Positions 17,209 through 25,631 of a stretch of 64,000 nucleotides of DNA are shown in pieces. Origin of the DNA: an uncultured Acetobacteraceae bacterium (GTDB taxonomy: Bacteria; Pseudomonadota; Alphaproteobacteria; Acetobacterales; Acetobacteraceae); assembly GCA_943912335.1 (NCBI GenBank), contig CALTUD010000004.1, positions 1-64,000 of the forward strand. The letters are read 5' to 3'. Under the pieces are notes generated by a model that made no database searches, was not told where the DNA came from, and saw only the letters and a program-made list of their open reading frames with translations. A program made the position numbers and the translations under genes. Positions within the stretch are counted from its first letter, which is position 1, and every line of letters begins with the position of its first letter.

Positions 17209-20151
17209 ATGGCGGGCGTCGACTTTCTGGCCACGGCCTTCAGCGGTGGCAATGCCGCTTATCTGGCGGATCTTTATGCACGCTGGGTTTCGGACCCCGC
17301 CAGCGTCGATCCCAGCTACACCGATTTGTTCCAGCAGATGGACGAGCAGGCCGTCGCGGTGCTGCAGGATGCGGCCGGCGCGTCCTGGGCGCCCCGCCGC
17401 TTCGAGATCGAGGTCGCACCGCCCCCGGCGCCTGCGGGCAAGGGCGGCAAGGCGCCGGTCCCCGAGGCAAATGCTGCCGCCGCGGGCAAAACCGCCGAGC
17501 AGGTCCGTGCCGCTGCCGATGACAGCCTGCGCGCCATGCAGCTCGTGCGGGCCTATCGCGTGCGCGGCCATCTGGAAGCGAAGCTCGATCCGCTGGGCTT
17601 GCAGGTTCCGAAGAAGCACGCCGATCTCGACCCGGCGACCTATGGCTTCACCGAGGCCGATCTGGATCGTCCGGTGTATGTCGGCAAGGCCCTGTCGGTG
17701 ATGCTGGGCGTCGAGATCGCCGCCGTCCGCCAGATCGTCGCGGCATTGCGCGAATGCTATTGCGGCCCGATCGGCGCCGAATTCATGCATGTGCAGGACC
17801 CGGCGCAGCGCGAATGGATGCAGGCCCGGATCGAGAGCCGCGCCTGGACCAACGGCGCCGATGCCGACGAGAAGAAGCGCATCCTGCGTCTGCTGGACGA
17901 GGCCGAGGGTTTCGAGGCGTTCTGCCAGAAGCGCTATGTCGGCACCAAGCGTTTCGGCCTGGAGGGTGGCGAGGTCACCATTCCGGCGCTGCACACCATC
18001 ATCCACCAGGCGGCGCGCGACGGCGTGAAGTCGGTGGCGATTGGCATGCCGCATCGCGGGCGTCTGAACACGCTGGTAAACGTGGTGAAGAAGCCGTTCC
18101 ACGCGCTGTTCAGCGAGTTCGCCGGCGCGTCGTTCAAGCCGGACGACGTGCAGGGCTCGGGCGACGTGAAATACCATCTCGGCACCTCCACCGATGTCGA
18201 GATCGAGGGGCACAAGGTCCATATCTCCCTGCAGCCGAACCCGTCGCATCTGGAAGCGGTGGATCCGGTGGTGGTCGGCAAGATCCGCGCCGGGCAGGAC
18301 ATGATCGGCGACACCAAGACCCGGCAGAGCGGTCTCGGCATCCTGCTGCACGGCGACGCGGCCTTCGCCGGCCAGGGTCTGGTCTACGAGACCATGGCGA
18401 TGAGCCAGCTGATCGGCTACCGCACCGGCGGCACCGTGCATGTGGTGGTGAACAACCAGATCGGCTTCACGACCGTCTCGGCGCATGCCTATTCCGGTCT
18501 CTACTGCACGGATATCGCCAAGGCGGTGCAGTCGCCGATCCTGCACGTGAACGGCGACGAGCCGGAAGCAGTGATGTTCGGCGCCCGGCTGTGCGCCGAG
18601 TTCCGCGCCCGTTTCGCGGCCGACATCGTGCTCGACATCGTCTGCTATCGCCGCCACGGCCATAACGAGAACGACGAGCCGGCCTTCACCCAGCCGACCA
18701 TGTACAAGGCGATCCGCAGCCGCCCGACCACGCGCACGCTGTATGCGCAGCGACTGGTGCAGGAAGGCGTACTGAGCGAGAGCGAGGCGAAGCAGGGCTG
18801 GGACGCGTTCCAGAACCAGCTCGAGGAAGCCTACAAGGCTGCCCAGTCCTACCGTCCCAACAAGGCGGACTGGCTGGAAGGAAGCTGGTCCGGCATGAAG
18901 CGTCCGGGCGACGATACGCCGCGCACCGAGCATGTGACCGGCGTTGCCGTCGACACGCTGCGCGAGGTGGGCCGTGCGCTCGCCACCGTTCCGGCCGATT
19001 TCAATGCCAATCCGAAGATCTCCCGCCAGCTCGAGGCCAAGCAGGCCATGTTCGAGAGCGGCGAGAACATCGACTGGGCGACCGGCGAGGCGCTGGCGTT
19101 CGGCACGCTGCTGCTGGACCAGCATCGCGTGCGTCTGTCCGGCGAGGATTGCCAGCGCGGCACCTTCTCTCAGCGCCACGCGGTTCTGATCGACCAGAAC
19201 AACCAGAACGAATACGTGCCGCTGAACAACATCCGCGGGCGCGACCAGGGCGGACAGGCGGGGATCGAGATCTACAACTCGCTGCTGAGCGAGTTCGGCG
19301 TGCTCGGCTTCGAATACGGCTATTCGCTGGCCGATCCGAAGACGCTGGTGCTGTGGGAAGCGCAGTTCGGCGATTTCGCCAACGGCGCCCAGGTGATCAT
19401 CGACCAGTTCATCGCGTCCGGCGAAACCAAGTGGCTGCGCATGTCGGGCCTGGTGATGCTGCTGCCGCATGGCTACGAGGGCCAGGGTCCGGAGCATTCC
19501 TCGGCCCGTCTGGAGCGCTATCTGCAGCTCTGCGCCGAGAACAACATGGCGGTGTGCAACATCACCACGCCGGCCAATTATTTTCATGCGCTGCGCCGGC
19601 AGATCTATCGCTCCTACCGCAAGCCGCTCGTGATCATGACGCCGAAGTCGCTGCTGCGTCACAAGCTGGCGGTGAGCGCGTTGTCGGACATGGCGGATGG
19701 CACGCGCTTCCTGCCGGTGATCGGCGAGGTGGATGCGATCGCGGCACCGGCGAAGGTGCGCCGCGTCGTGATCTGCTCGGGCAAGGTTTATTACGATCTG
19801 CTGGCCGAGCGTCGCGAGCGTGATCTGCAGGACGTGGCGATCGTGCGGATGGAGCAGATCTATCCGTTCCCGGCCGAGGAGCTGGCGGCGGTGCTGGCGC
19901 CCTACAAGAACGCCGAGATCGTCTGGTGCCAGGAAGAGCCGGAGAATGCCGGCGGCTGGTTCTTCGTGGATCGCCGCATCGAGGCGGTGCTGAAGCGGTT
20001 GAGCCACAAGGCCGGCCGTCCGAGCTACGCTGGACGCGTGGCGGCGGCGAGCCCGGCGACGGGTCTGGCCCGGACCCATACGGCCGAACAGGCGGCCCTG
20101 GTGCGCGACGCGCTGGGCGTGCAGGCCGTGGCCGGCGAGAAGGCGGCATAA
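17209..20151 (+). CDS. sucA: 2-oxoglutarate dehydrogenase E1 component
   Basis: A 980-residue thiamine-diphosphate enzyme that decarboxylates 2-oxoglutarate and passes the succinyl group to SucB. The N-terminus (FLATAFSGGNAAYLADLYARW) is the E2-binding segment. The TPP-site strings include GMPHRGRLNTLVNV, LHGDAAFAGQGLVYET, VVVNNQIGFTT and YRRHGHNENDEP. The C-terminal pyrimidine-binding part includes LPHGYEGQGPEHSSARLERY. The ATG at 17209 has GGAGAG eight bases upstream. Its presence separates this organism from Gluconobacter-like relatives that lack the enzyme. A canonical terminator follows before sucB. Confidence 0.98.
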   Translation: MAGVDFLATAFSGGNAAYLADLYARWVSDPASVDPSYTDLFQQMDEQAVAVLQDAAGASWAPRRFEIEVAPPPAPAGKGGKAPVPEANAAAAGKTAEQVRAAADDSLRAMQLVRAYRVRGHLEAKLDPLGLQVPKKHADLDPATYGFTEADLDRPVYVGKALSVMLGVEIAAVRQIVAALRECYCGPIGAEFMHVQDPAQREWMQARIESRAWTNGADADEKKRILRLLDEAEGFEAFCQKRYVGTKRFGLEGGEVTIPALHTIIHQAARDGVKSVAIGMPHRGRLNTLVNVVKKPFHALFSEFAGASFKPDDVQGSGDVKYHLGTSTDVEIEGHKVHISLQPNPSHLEAVDPVVVGKIRAGQDMIGDTKTRQSGLGILLHGDAAFAGQGLVYETMAMSQLIGYRTGGTVHVVVNNQIGFTTVSAHAYSGLYCTDIAKAVQSPILHVNGDEPEAVMFGARLCAEFRARFAADIVLDIVCYRRHGHNENDEPAFTQPTMYKAIRSRPTTRTLYAQRLVQEGVLSESEAKQGWDAFQNQLEEAYKAAQSYRPNKADWLEGSWSGMKRPGDDTPRTEHVTGVAVDTLREVGRALATVPADFNANPKISRQLEAKQAMFESGENIDWATGEALAFGTLLLDQHRVRLSGEDCQRGTFSQRHAVLIDQNNQNEYVPLNNIRGRDQGGQAGIEIYNSLLSEFGVLGFEYGYSLADPKTLVLWEAQFGDFANGAQVIIDQFIASGETKWLRMSGLVMLLPHGYEGQGPEHSSARLERYLQLCAENNMAVCNITTPANYFHALRRQIYRSYRKPLVIMTPKSLLRHKLAVSALSDMADGTRFLPVIGEVDAIAAPAKVRRVVICSGKVYYDLLAERRERDLQDVAIVRMEQIYPFPAEELAAVLAPYKNAEIVWCQEEPENAGGWFFVDRRIEAVLKRLSHKAGRPSYAGRVAAASPATGLARTHTAEQAALVRDALGVQAVAGEKAA

Positions 20152-20170
20152 CGCCGGAATGACGTGACGG

Positions 20171-20196
20171 ACGCCCGGTTTCAGCCGGGCGTTTTC
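20171..20196 (+). terminator. Intrinsic terminator between sucA and sucB
   Basis: ACGCCCGG, loop TTTCAG, CCGGGCGT, then TTTCGTGTTT: a perfect 8-bp stem with a U-rich tail, 19 bases after the sucA stop and well before the sucB start. It should end or reduce read-through, allowing E1 and E2 levels to differ or giving sucB its own promoter. Confidence 0.78.
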
Positions 20197-20240
20197 GTGT
20201 TTCCCAAGCTTATAAGTTCGAACGACCGAGGAAGAGACGA

Positions 20241-21506
20241 ATGCCTGCCGAGATCAAGGTGCCGACTCTAGGCGAAAGCGTTTCCAGCGCGACCATCGCA
20301 CGCTGGCTGAAGCAGCCGGGCGAGTCCGTGGCGGCCGACGAGGCGGTGGTCGAGCTCGAGACCGACAAGGTCAGCGTCGAGGTCGCAGCCCCCGTGGCCG
20401 GCAAGCTCGGCCCGCACGAGGTCGCCGAGGGCGACGAGGTCGAGGTGGGGGCGCTTCTGTCCGTGGTCGAGGAGGGTGCCGGTTCGGCGGCTACTCCGGC
20501 GCCGGCCGCAGCGGCGCCGAAGGAGACCGGCGGCGTGCAGCCGCCGCGCGCGACCTCCGGTCCGGTGGCGCGTCCGGCGACCCCGCCGGCCGACGTGCAG
20601 CGCGAGGCGGCCCGTGCCGACGTGGCGCCGCTGCCGGCCGCGGCCAAGATGATGACCGAGAACAAGGTGTCCGCCGCCGATGTGGGCGAGGGCACCGGCA
20701 AGGACGGCCGCATCACCAAGGGCGACGTGATCTCGTTCCTGGAGCGCCCGGCGACGCCGGCGGCCAAGCCCGCCCCGGCGCCGAGCGCACCGCGTTCTGA
20801 CGATCCGCGCGAAGAGCGCGTCAAGATGACGCGCCTGCGCAAGACCATCGCCAACCGTTTGAAGGACGCGCAGAACACGGCGGCGATCCTGACGACGTTC
20901 AACGAGATCGACATGTCGGCGGCGATGAAGCTGCGCGCCGACTACAAGGAGCAGTTCGAGAAGGCGCATAACGGTGCGCGTCTCGGCTTCATGTCGATCT
21001 TCGTGCGGGCCTGCGTGGCCGCGCTGAAGCAGTTCCCGGCGGTGAATGCCGAGATCAACGGCGACGACATCATCTATCGCAACTTCGTCCATATGGGCAT
21101 CGCCGTGGGCGGCTCGAACGGGCTGGTCGTGCCGGTTCTGCGCGATGCCGACCGGATGAGCTTTCCCGAGATCGAGAGCGCGATCGCCGGTTTCGGCAAG
21201 CGTGCGCGCGACGGTCAGTTGAAGCTCGAGGAACTGGCCGGCGGCACGTTCTCGATCACCAATGGCGGCATCTACGGCTCGCTGATGAGCACGCCGATCC
21301 TGAACCCGCCGCAATCGGCGATTCTGGGCATGCACAAGATCCAGGACCGTCCGATCGCCGTGAACGGCCAGGTGGTGATCCGTCCGATGATGTATGTGGC
21401 GCTGTCGTACGACCATCGCATCATCGACGGGAAGGAGGCGGTGAGCTTCCTGGTCCGGGTGAAGGAGAGCGTGGAAGATCCGCGCCGCCTGCTGCTGGGT
21501 CTTTGA
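20241..21506 (+). CDS. sucB: Dihydrolipoyllysine succinyltransferase (E2 of 2-oxoglutarate dehydrogenase)
   Basis: A 421-residue E2 core enzyme. Residues 1-75 are a lipoyl domain with the lipoylated lysine in ELETDKVSVEV. An Ala/Pro linker follows. The E1/E3-binding domain is at about residues 130-165 (AAAKMMTENKVSAADVGEG, then GRITKGDV). The catalytic acyltransferase domain from about residue 195 ends with SYDHRIIDGKEAV, which holds the active-site histidine and aspartate. GGAAGAG precedes the ATG at 20241. The first part of the gene shares a 54-base identical tract with the lpd gene 1.3 kb downstream. Confidence 0.97.
   Translation: MPAEIKVPTLGESVSSATIARWLKQPGESVAADEAVVELETDKVSVEVAAPVAGKLGPHEVAEGDEVEVGALLSVVEEGAGSAATPAPAAAAPKETGGVQPPRATSGPVARPATPPADVQREAARADVAPLPAAAKMMTENKVSAADVGEGTGKDGRITKGDVISFLERPATPAAKPAPAPSAPRSDDPREERVKMTRLRKTIANRLKDAQNTAAILTTFNEIDMSAAMKLRADYKEQFEKAHNGARLGFMSIFVRACVAALKQFPAVNAEINGDDIIYRNFVHMGIAVGGSNGLVVPVLRDADRMSFPEIESAIAGFGKRARDGQLKLEELAGGTFSITNGGIYGSLMSTPILNPPQSAILGMHKIQDRPIAVNGQVVIRPMMYVALSYDHRIIDGKEAVSFLVRVKESVEDPRRLLLGL
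20271..20324 (+). repeat. 54-bp direct repeat, copy 1 (in sucB lipoyl domain)
   Basis: A stretch of 54 bases, starting GGCGAAAGCG and ending AGCCGGGCGAG, that is identical to 21609-21662 in lpd. It encodes residues 11-28 of each lipoyl domain (GESVSSATIARWLKQPGE). Synonymous positions are also identical here, while flanking codons differ, which suggests recent gene conversion or duplication rather than protein-level constraint alone. Confidence 0.9.
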
Positions 21507-21522
21507 TCCCGCGTTCCGTCGG

Positions 21523-21548
21523 GGGCCGGTCCGCGGGCCGGCCCGTTT
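21523..21548 (+). terminator. Hairpin between sucB and lpd
   Basis: GGGCCGG, eight-base loop, CCGGCCC, then GTTTCC, starting 17 bases after the sucB stop. The stem is strong but the U-tract short, so partial termination or mRNA 3'-end protection is as likely as full termination. Confidence 0.5.
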
Positions 21549-21578
21549 CCGCTTCTGATTGATTGCGAGTGTTGCTCC

Positions 21579-23327
21579 ATGCCGACCGAGATCAAGGTTC
21601 CGACCCTGGGCGAAAGCGTTTCCAGCGCGACCATCGCACGCTGGCTGAAGCAGCCGGGCGAGGCGGTCGCCGCGGACGAGGCGGTGGTGGAGCTGGAGAC
21701 CGACAAGGTCAGCGTGGAAGTGTCCGCGCCGGAAGCCGGCACGCTCGGCGCGCATCTGGTGGGTGAGGGCGACGAGGTCGAGGTCGGCTCGGTGCTGGCG
21801 ACGGTGGAAGCCGGCGGTGGCGCCGCAGCGCCCGCAAAGCCGGCGGCCAGGGCGGAGCCGGCCTCGTCCGGCAGCCCGACCAAGCCGAACCCGCCCGAGC
21901 CGACCAAGGCGCCGGCGGCCGGCCCGGCCGCGATCGGCGACACGGATTACGATGTGATCGTGATCGGTGCCGGTCCTGGCGGGTATGTGTGCGCGATCCG
22001 TGCGGCGCAGCTCGGCATGAAGGTGGCCTGCGTCGAGAAGCGTGCGACGCTGGGCGGCACCTGCCTGAACATCGGCTGCATCCCGTCCAAGGCGCTGCTG
22101 CAGAGCTCGGAGAGCTTCCACGAGGCCAAGCACGGCATGGCCGATCACGGCATCGTCGTCGGCGAGGTGAAGCTCGATCTGGCGCGGATGCACGCACGCA
22201 AGCAGGAAGTCGTTGCCGCCAACACCAAGGGCGTCGAGTTCCTGTTCAAGAAGAACAACGTGACCTGGCTGAAGGGTGCGGGCCGGATCACCGCGCCGCA
22301 CACGGTCGCGGTGGACGGTAAGAGCTTCACCGCCAAGCATGTGATCATCGCCACGGGCAGCGACAGCACCTCCCTGCCGGGGATCGAGATCGACGAGAAG
22401 CGTGTGGTCAGCTCAACCGGGGCGCTGGAGCTGAATACGGTTCCAGAGAAGATGGTCGTCATCGGCGGGGGTGTGATCGGGCTCGAGCTGGGCTCGGTGT
22501 GGAGCCGTCTCGGTGCGAAGGTGACGGTGGTCGAGTTCCTGGACCGTCTGGTGCCGGGCATCGACGGCGAGGTGGCCAAGAGCTTCCAGCGCGTGCTGGG
22601 CAAGCAGGGCCTGCAGTTCAAGCTGGGTCACAAGGTAACCAAGGTCGAGACCATCGGCGACAAGGCGAAAGTCACGATCGAGAAGGCGGCCGGCGGCAAT
22701 GCCGAGACGGTCGAGGCCGATATCGTCCTGGTGGCGGTGGGCCGCCGTCCGGTGACGGACGGGCTCGGCTTGCAGGAGCTGGGCGTCGAGCTGAGCAAGC
22801 GCGGTCAGGTGGTGGTGGACAAGCACTACCGGACCAACGTGCCGGGCCTGTATGCGATCGGCGACGTGATCGACGGGCCGATGCTGGCGCACAAGGCCGA
22901 GGACGAGGGCGTGGCACTGGCGGAGATGCTGGCGGGTCAGGCTGGGCATGTGAATTACGGGGTGATCCCGGCGGTGGTCTACACGTGGCCGGAAGTGGCG
23001 GGCGTGGGCCGGATCGAGGAAGACCTCAAGGCGGACGGCGTCGAATATGTGGTCGGCAAGTTCCCGTTCACGGCGAACGGGCGTGCGCGGGCGATGAACG
23101 CGACCGACGGGTTCGTGAAGATCCTGGCCGACAAGAAGACGGACCGCCTGCTGGGCGCGCATATTCTGGGGCCGGATGCGGGCACGCTGATCGCGGAACT
23201 GGCGACGGCGATGGAGTTCGGGGCCAGTGCCGAGGACGTGGCGCGTATCTGCCACGCGCATCCGACGCTGAGCGAGGCGGTGAAGGAAGCCGCTCTGGAC
23301 GCCGACAAGCGCGCCCTGCACATCTAG
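21579..23327 (+). CDS. lpd: Dihydrolipoamide dehydrogenase with N-terminal lipoyl domain (E3)
   Basis: A 582-residue fusion. Residues 1-77 are a lipoyl domain (lysine in ELETDKVSVEV) almost identical to that of SucB, followed by an Ala/Pro linker to about residue 120. The flavoprotein disulfide reductase then begins with YDVIVIGAGPGGYVCAIRAA. It has the redox disulfide GGTCLNIGCIPSKALL, the NAD motif VVIGGGVIGLELGSVWSRLG, the FAD segment GLYAIGDVIDGPMLAHKA and the C-terminal HAHPTLSEA with the catalytic His-Glu pair. It reoxidises dihydrolipoamide of the SucAB complex. E3 with its own lipoyl domain is known from some pyruvate dehydrogenase systems; here it sits with sucAB. Confidence 0.97.
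   Translation: MPTEIKVPTLGESVSSATIARWLKQPGEAVAADEAVVELETDKVSVEVSAPEAGTLGAHLVGEGDEVEVGSVLATVEAGGGAAAPAKPAARAEPASSGSPTKPNPPEPTKAPAAGPAAIGDTDYDVIVIGAGPGGYVCAIRAAQLGMKVACVEKRATLGGTCLNIGCIPSKALLQSSESFHEAKHGMADHGIVVGEVKLDLARMHARKQEVVAANTKGVEFLFKKNNVTWLKGAGRITAPHTVAVDGKSFTAKHVIIATGSDSTSLPGIEIDEKRVVSSTGALELNTVPEKMVVIGGGVIGLELGSVWSRLGAKVTVVEFLDRLVPGIDGEVAKSFQRVLGKQGLQFKLGHKVTKVETIGDKAKVTIEKAAGGNAETVEADIVLVAVGRRPVTDGLGLQELGVELSKRGQVVVDKHYRTNVPGLYAIGDVIDGPMLAHKAEDEGVALAEMLAGQAGHVNYGVIPAVVYTWPEVAGVGRIEEDLKADGVEYVVGKFPFTANGRARAMNATDGFVKILADKKTDRLLGAHILGPDAGTLIAELATAMEFGASAEDVARICHAHPTLSEAVKEAALDADKRALHI
21609..21662 (+). repeat. 54-bp direct repeat, copy 2 (in lpd lipoyl domain)
   Basis: Identical to 20271-20324 in sucB, 1338 bases upstream. 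See that entry for content. Homologous recombination between the two copies would delete most of sucB and fuse the genes in frame. Confidence 0.9.
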
Positions 23328-23338
23328 ACGAACAGGGT

Positions 23339-23381
23339 CCAGGGACGACTGTCCCTGGCGGGTCCAGGGCAGAGCCCTGGA
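23339..23381. terminator. Tandem hairpins between convergent lpd and GFA-family genes
   Basis: Two adjacent perfect stems: CCAGGGAC-gact-GTCCCTGG (23339-23358) and TCCAGGGC-aga-GCCCTGGA (23363-23381). The first begins 11 bases after the lpd stop and the second abuts the stop of the convergent gene. Neither has a long U-tract. The GTCCAGGG core occurs in both, so this resembles a dispersed REP-like terminator element. Confidence 0.6.
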
Positions 23382-23870
23382 TTACTCCGCTTCGGTATCC
23401 GTCCGCCGGTGCCAATCGGCGATCGACTCCTCCGGGTATTCCTCGAACCGCTTGTCGTTCTCCCCGATCTGCGGTTCGACCCAATCCGGGGCATGGCGCA
23501 GCATCAGATGTGTATGCTCCGGCGGTACCGGCAGGGGCGTGTCAATCGCGGACGCGAACGGATGCACCAGTTCGGGCCAGCGCTCGTCGTAGAGCCAGAG
23601 GCCGCTGCCGCAATGGGCGCAGAACATGCGCTGGGCTTCGGACCGGGTTTCCGTGCCGTCCTCGGCGCGCAGAATGGCCTGATAGGCGCGGATATGGCGC
23701 TTGCCCTCGACGTCCAGCGATTCGTAATCGCCACTCAGATTGACTGCGTAGCCGCCTCCGCCATTGGTTTTTCGGCAGATCGAGCAATAGCAGCGCTGAT
23801 AGGGCACCGGGTTCCGGCTTTCGAGCGAGAAGCGGATCGTGCGGCAATGGCAGGAGCCTTCCAGGCGCAT
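23382..23870 (-). CDS. GFA family protein (glutathione-dependent formaldehyde-activating enzyme-like)
   Basis: A 162-residue zinc protein of the GFA/CENP-V family. Zinc-ligand cysteines are visible as SCHCRTIRF (Cys7, Cys9), RCYCSICRKTNGGG and FCAHCGSGLW. The family is named after an S-hydroxymethylglutathione-forming enzyme, but most members have no proven activity, so function stays open. The ATG at 23868-23870 fits the family start; the frame itself opens 35 residues earlier in non-native sequence overlapping the divergent pdxA promoter. It converges on lpd. Confidence 0.85.
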   Translation of the reverse strand: MRLEGSCHCRTIRFSLESRNPVPYQRCYCSICRKTNGGGGYAVNLSGDYESLDVEGKRHIRAYQAILRAEDGTETRSEAQRMFCAHCGSGLWLYDERWPELVHPFASAIDTPLPVPPEHTHLMLRHAPDWVEPQIGENDKRFEEYPEESIADWHRRTDTEAE

Positions 23871-23965
23871 GGGACGGCCTCTTTCTCCGTGGGGTCTGAC
23901 GGGATAGGCACGATAGGGCGTTCCGGTTTCCGAGAGGTTACCAGCGGGCGGGAAAGGTTCGGGTG

Positions 23966-24913
23966 ATGCTGGCATTGACCATGGGCGATCCGGCGGGGAT
24001 CGGGCCGGAGATCGCGCTGGGCGCGTGGCAGGCGCTGCGGGGCGAGTTGCCGTTCGTGCTGATCGGCGACGAGGCGATGGGACGGCCAGTGGACGGCGTG
24101 GCGGAGGCGGCGTCGGTGTTCGCGGAGGCGCTGCCGGTTCTGCCGGTGGCGCTGCCGGTGGCGCCGGTGCCGGGACGGTCGGACACGCGCAATGCGCCGG
24201 CTGTGATCGAGAGCATCGCGCGGGCGGTGGAGCTGTTCCGCGACGGCGAGGTGGGGGGGGTCGTGACCAACCCGATCGCCAAGGCGGTGTTGAAGCAGGC
24301 CGGTTTCCCCCATCCGGGCCATACCGAATTTCTGGCTGCGCTGTATGACGCGCCGGGCCGGGAGGTGATGATGCTGGCCGGGCCGAGCCTGCGTGTGGTG
24401 CCGGTGACGATCCACCTGTCGCTGCGGGACGCGATCGCGCGTTTGTCGACGGCGGAGATCGTGCGCGTGGCGCGGACCACGGCGGAGGCGCTGCGCCGGG
24501 ATTTCGGGATCGCCGCGCCCCGCCTGGCGATCGCGGGGCTGAACCCGCATGCGGGCGAGGACGGGTATATGGGCCGGGAGGAGATCGAACTGATCCGCCC
24601 GGCGATCCTGCAGCTCCGCGCCGAGGGGATCGAAGCCAGTGATCCGCTGCCGCCCGACACCATGTTCACGCCGGATGCGCGCGCGCGCTACGACGCGGCG
24701 ATCTGCATGTATCACGATCAGGCGCTGATCCCGTTGAAGACCATCGACATGGCGAACGGGGTGAATGTCACTCTGGGGTTGCCGCTGGTGCGGACCTCGC
24801 CGGACCATGGCACCGCGTTCGACATCGCCGGGCGGGGCATCGCCGATCCGTCCAGTCTGGTGGCGGCGCTGAGGCTGGCCGACCGGATCGCCCGAAACAG
24901 GAGCATCGCATGA
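23966..24913 (+). CDS. pdxA: 4-hydroxythreonine-4-phosphate dehydrogenase
   Basis: A 315-residue enzyme of the DXP-dependent pyridoxal phosphate pathway. It oxidises 4-phosphohydroxythreonine; the product is used by PdxJ. The N-terminus LALTMGDPAGIGPEI is diagnostic. VVTNPIAKAVL, HPGHTEFLAAL, AGLNPHAGEDGYMG, CMYHDQALIPLKT and VRTSPDHGTAFDIAG include the metal-binding histidines. The ATG at 23966 has GGAAAGG eight bases upstream; a GTG one codon earlier is possible. The stop overlaps the pdxJ start by four bases. Confidence 0.97.
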   Translation: MLALTMGDPAGIGPEIALGAWQALRGELPFVLIGDEAMGRPVDGVAEAASVFAEALPVLPVALPVAPVPGRSDTRNAPAVIESIARAVELFRDGEVGGVVTNPIAKAVLKQAGFPHPGHTEFLAALYDAPGREVMMLAGPSLRVVPVTIHLSLRDAIARLSTAEIVRVARTTAEALRRDFGIAAPRLAIAGLNPHAGEDGYMGREEIELIRPAILQLRAEGIEASDPLPPDTMFTPDARARYDAAICMYHDQALIPLKTIDMANGVNVTLGLPLVRTSPDHGTAFDIAGRGIADPSSLVAALRLADRIARNRSIA

Positions 24914-25623
24914 GCCAGGCGCGTCTCGGCGTGAATATCGACCATGTCGCGACGGTCAGGAACGCCCGTGGCGGGGCGCATCCCGACCCGCTCGACGCGG
25001 CGCTGGCGGCGATCCGGGCCGGGGCGGACGGCATCACGCTGCATCTGCGCGAGGACCGGCGGCATATCCGCGATGCCGACGTGTCGGCGATCTGCCAGGG
25101 CGTGACCGCGCCGGTGAATCTGGAGATGGCGTCCACCGACGAGATGGTGCGCATCGCGTTGCGGCATCGTCCGCATGCCGCCTGCATCGTGCCGGAGCGT
25201 CGCGAGGAGGTGACGACCGAAGGCGGTCTGGATGCGGCCGGGCAGGTGGAGACGCTGGGACCGCGGGTGGCGGCACTGCGCGCGGCGGGCATCCGGGTGT
25301 CGTTGTTCATCGATCCGGACGTGCGGCAGATCGAGACGGCGGCAAGGCTGGGAGCGCCGGTGGTGGAGCTGCATACCGGGGCGTATGCGGAGGGGCATCA
25401 AGGCGAGTTGGAGCGGCTGCGGGACGGCGCGGCGCTGGCGGCCTCGCTGGGGCTCGAAGTTCATGCCGGGCACGGGCTGACCTACGAGAACGTGTCCGCC
25501 GTGGCGGCGATCGGGGAGGTGGCGGAACTGAACATCGGCCACTACCTGATCGGACAGGCGATCCTGGACGGGTTGCCGGCCGTGGTCGCGCACATGAAGG
25601 CGCTGATCCGGGCTGCACGCTGA
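24910..25623 (+). CDS. pdxJ: Pyridoxine 5'-phosphate synthase
   Basis: A 237-residue TIM-barrel enzyme that condenses 1-deoxyxylulose 5-phosphate with the PdxA product to form pyridoxine 5'-phosphate. The diagnostic N-terminus LGVNIDHVATVRNARGG is followed by GADGITLHLREDRRHIRDAD, CIVPERREEVTTEGGLD and the C-terminal GHGLTYENVSAV and ELNIGHYLIGQA. Its ATG overlaps the pdxA stop (ATGA, 24910-24913), so the pair is translationally coupled. An aldo/keto reductase begins eight bases after its stop and probably shares the transcript. Confidence 0.98.
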   Translation: MSQARLGVNIDHVATVRNARGGAHPDPLDAALAAIRAGADGITLHLREDRRHIRDADVSAICQGVTAPVNLEMASTDEMVRIALRHRPHAACIVPERREEVTTEGGLDAAGQVETLGPRVAALRAAGIRVSLFIDPDVRQIETAARLGAPVVELHTGAYAEGHQGELERLRDGAALAASLGLEVHAGHGLTYENVSAVAAIGEVAELNIGHYLIGQAILDGLPAVVAHMKALIRAAR

Positions 25624-25631
25624 AGGCGGGG

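Noticed and set aside
17137..20079. 980-codon open frame on the minus strand opposite sucA
   Set aside because: It mirrors sucA, is rich in His/Arg/Leu with no recognisable motif, and arises from high-GC codon bias. sucA is certain.
20268..22340. 690-codon minus-strand frame opposite sucB and lpd
   Set aside because: A shadow of two certain genes, with no domain pattern.
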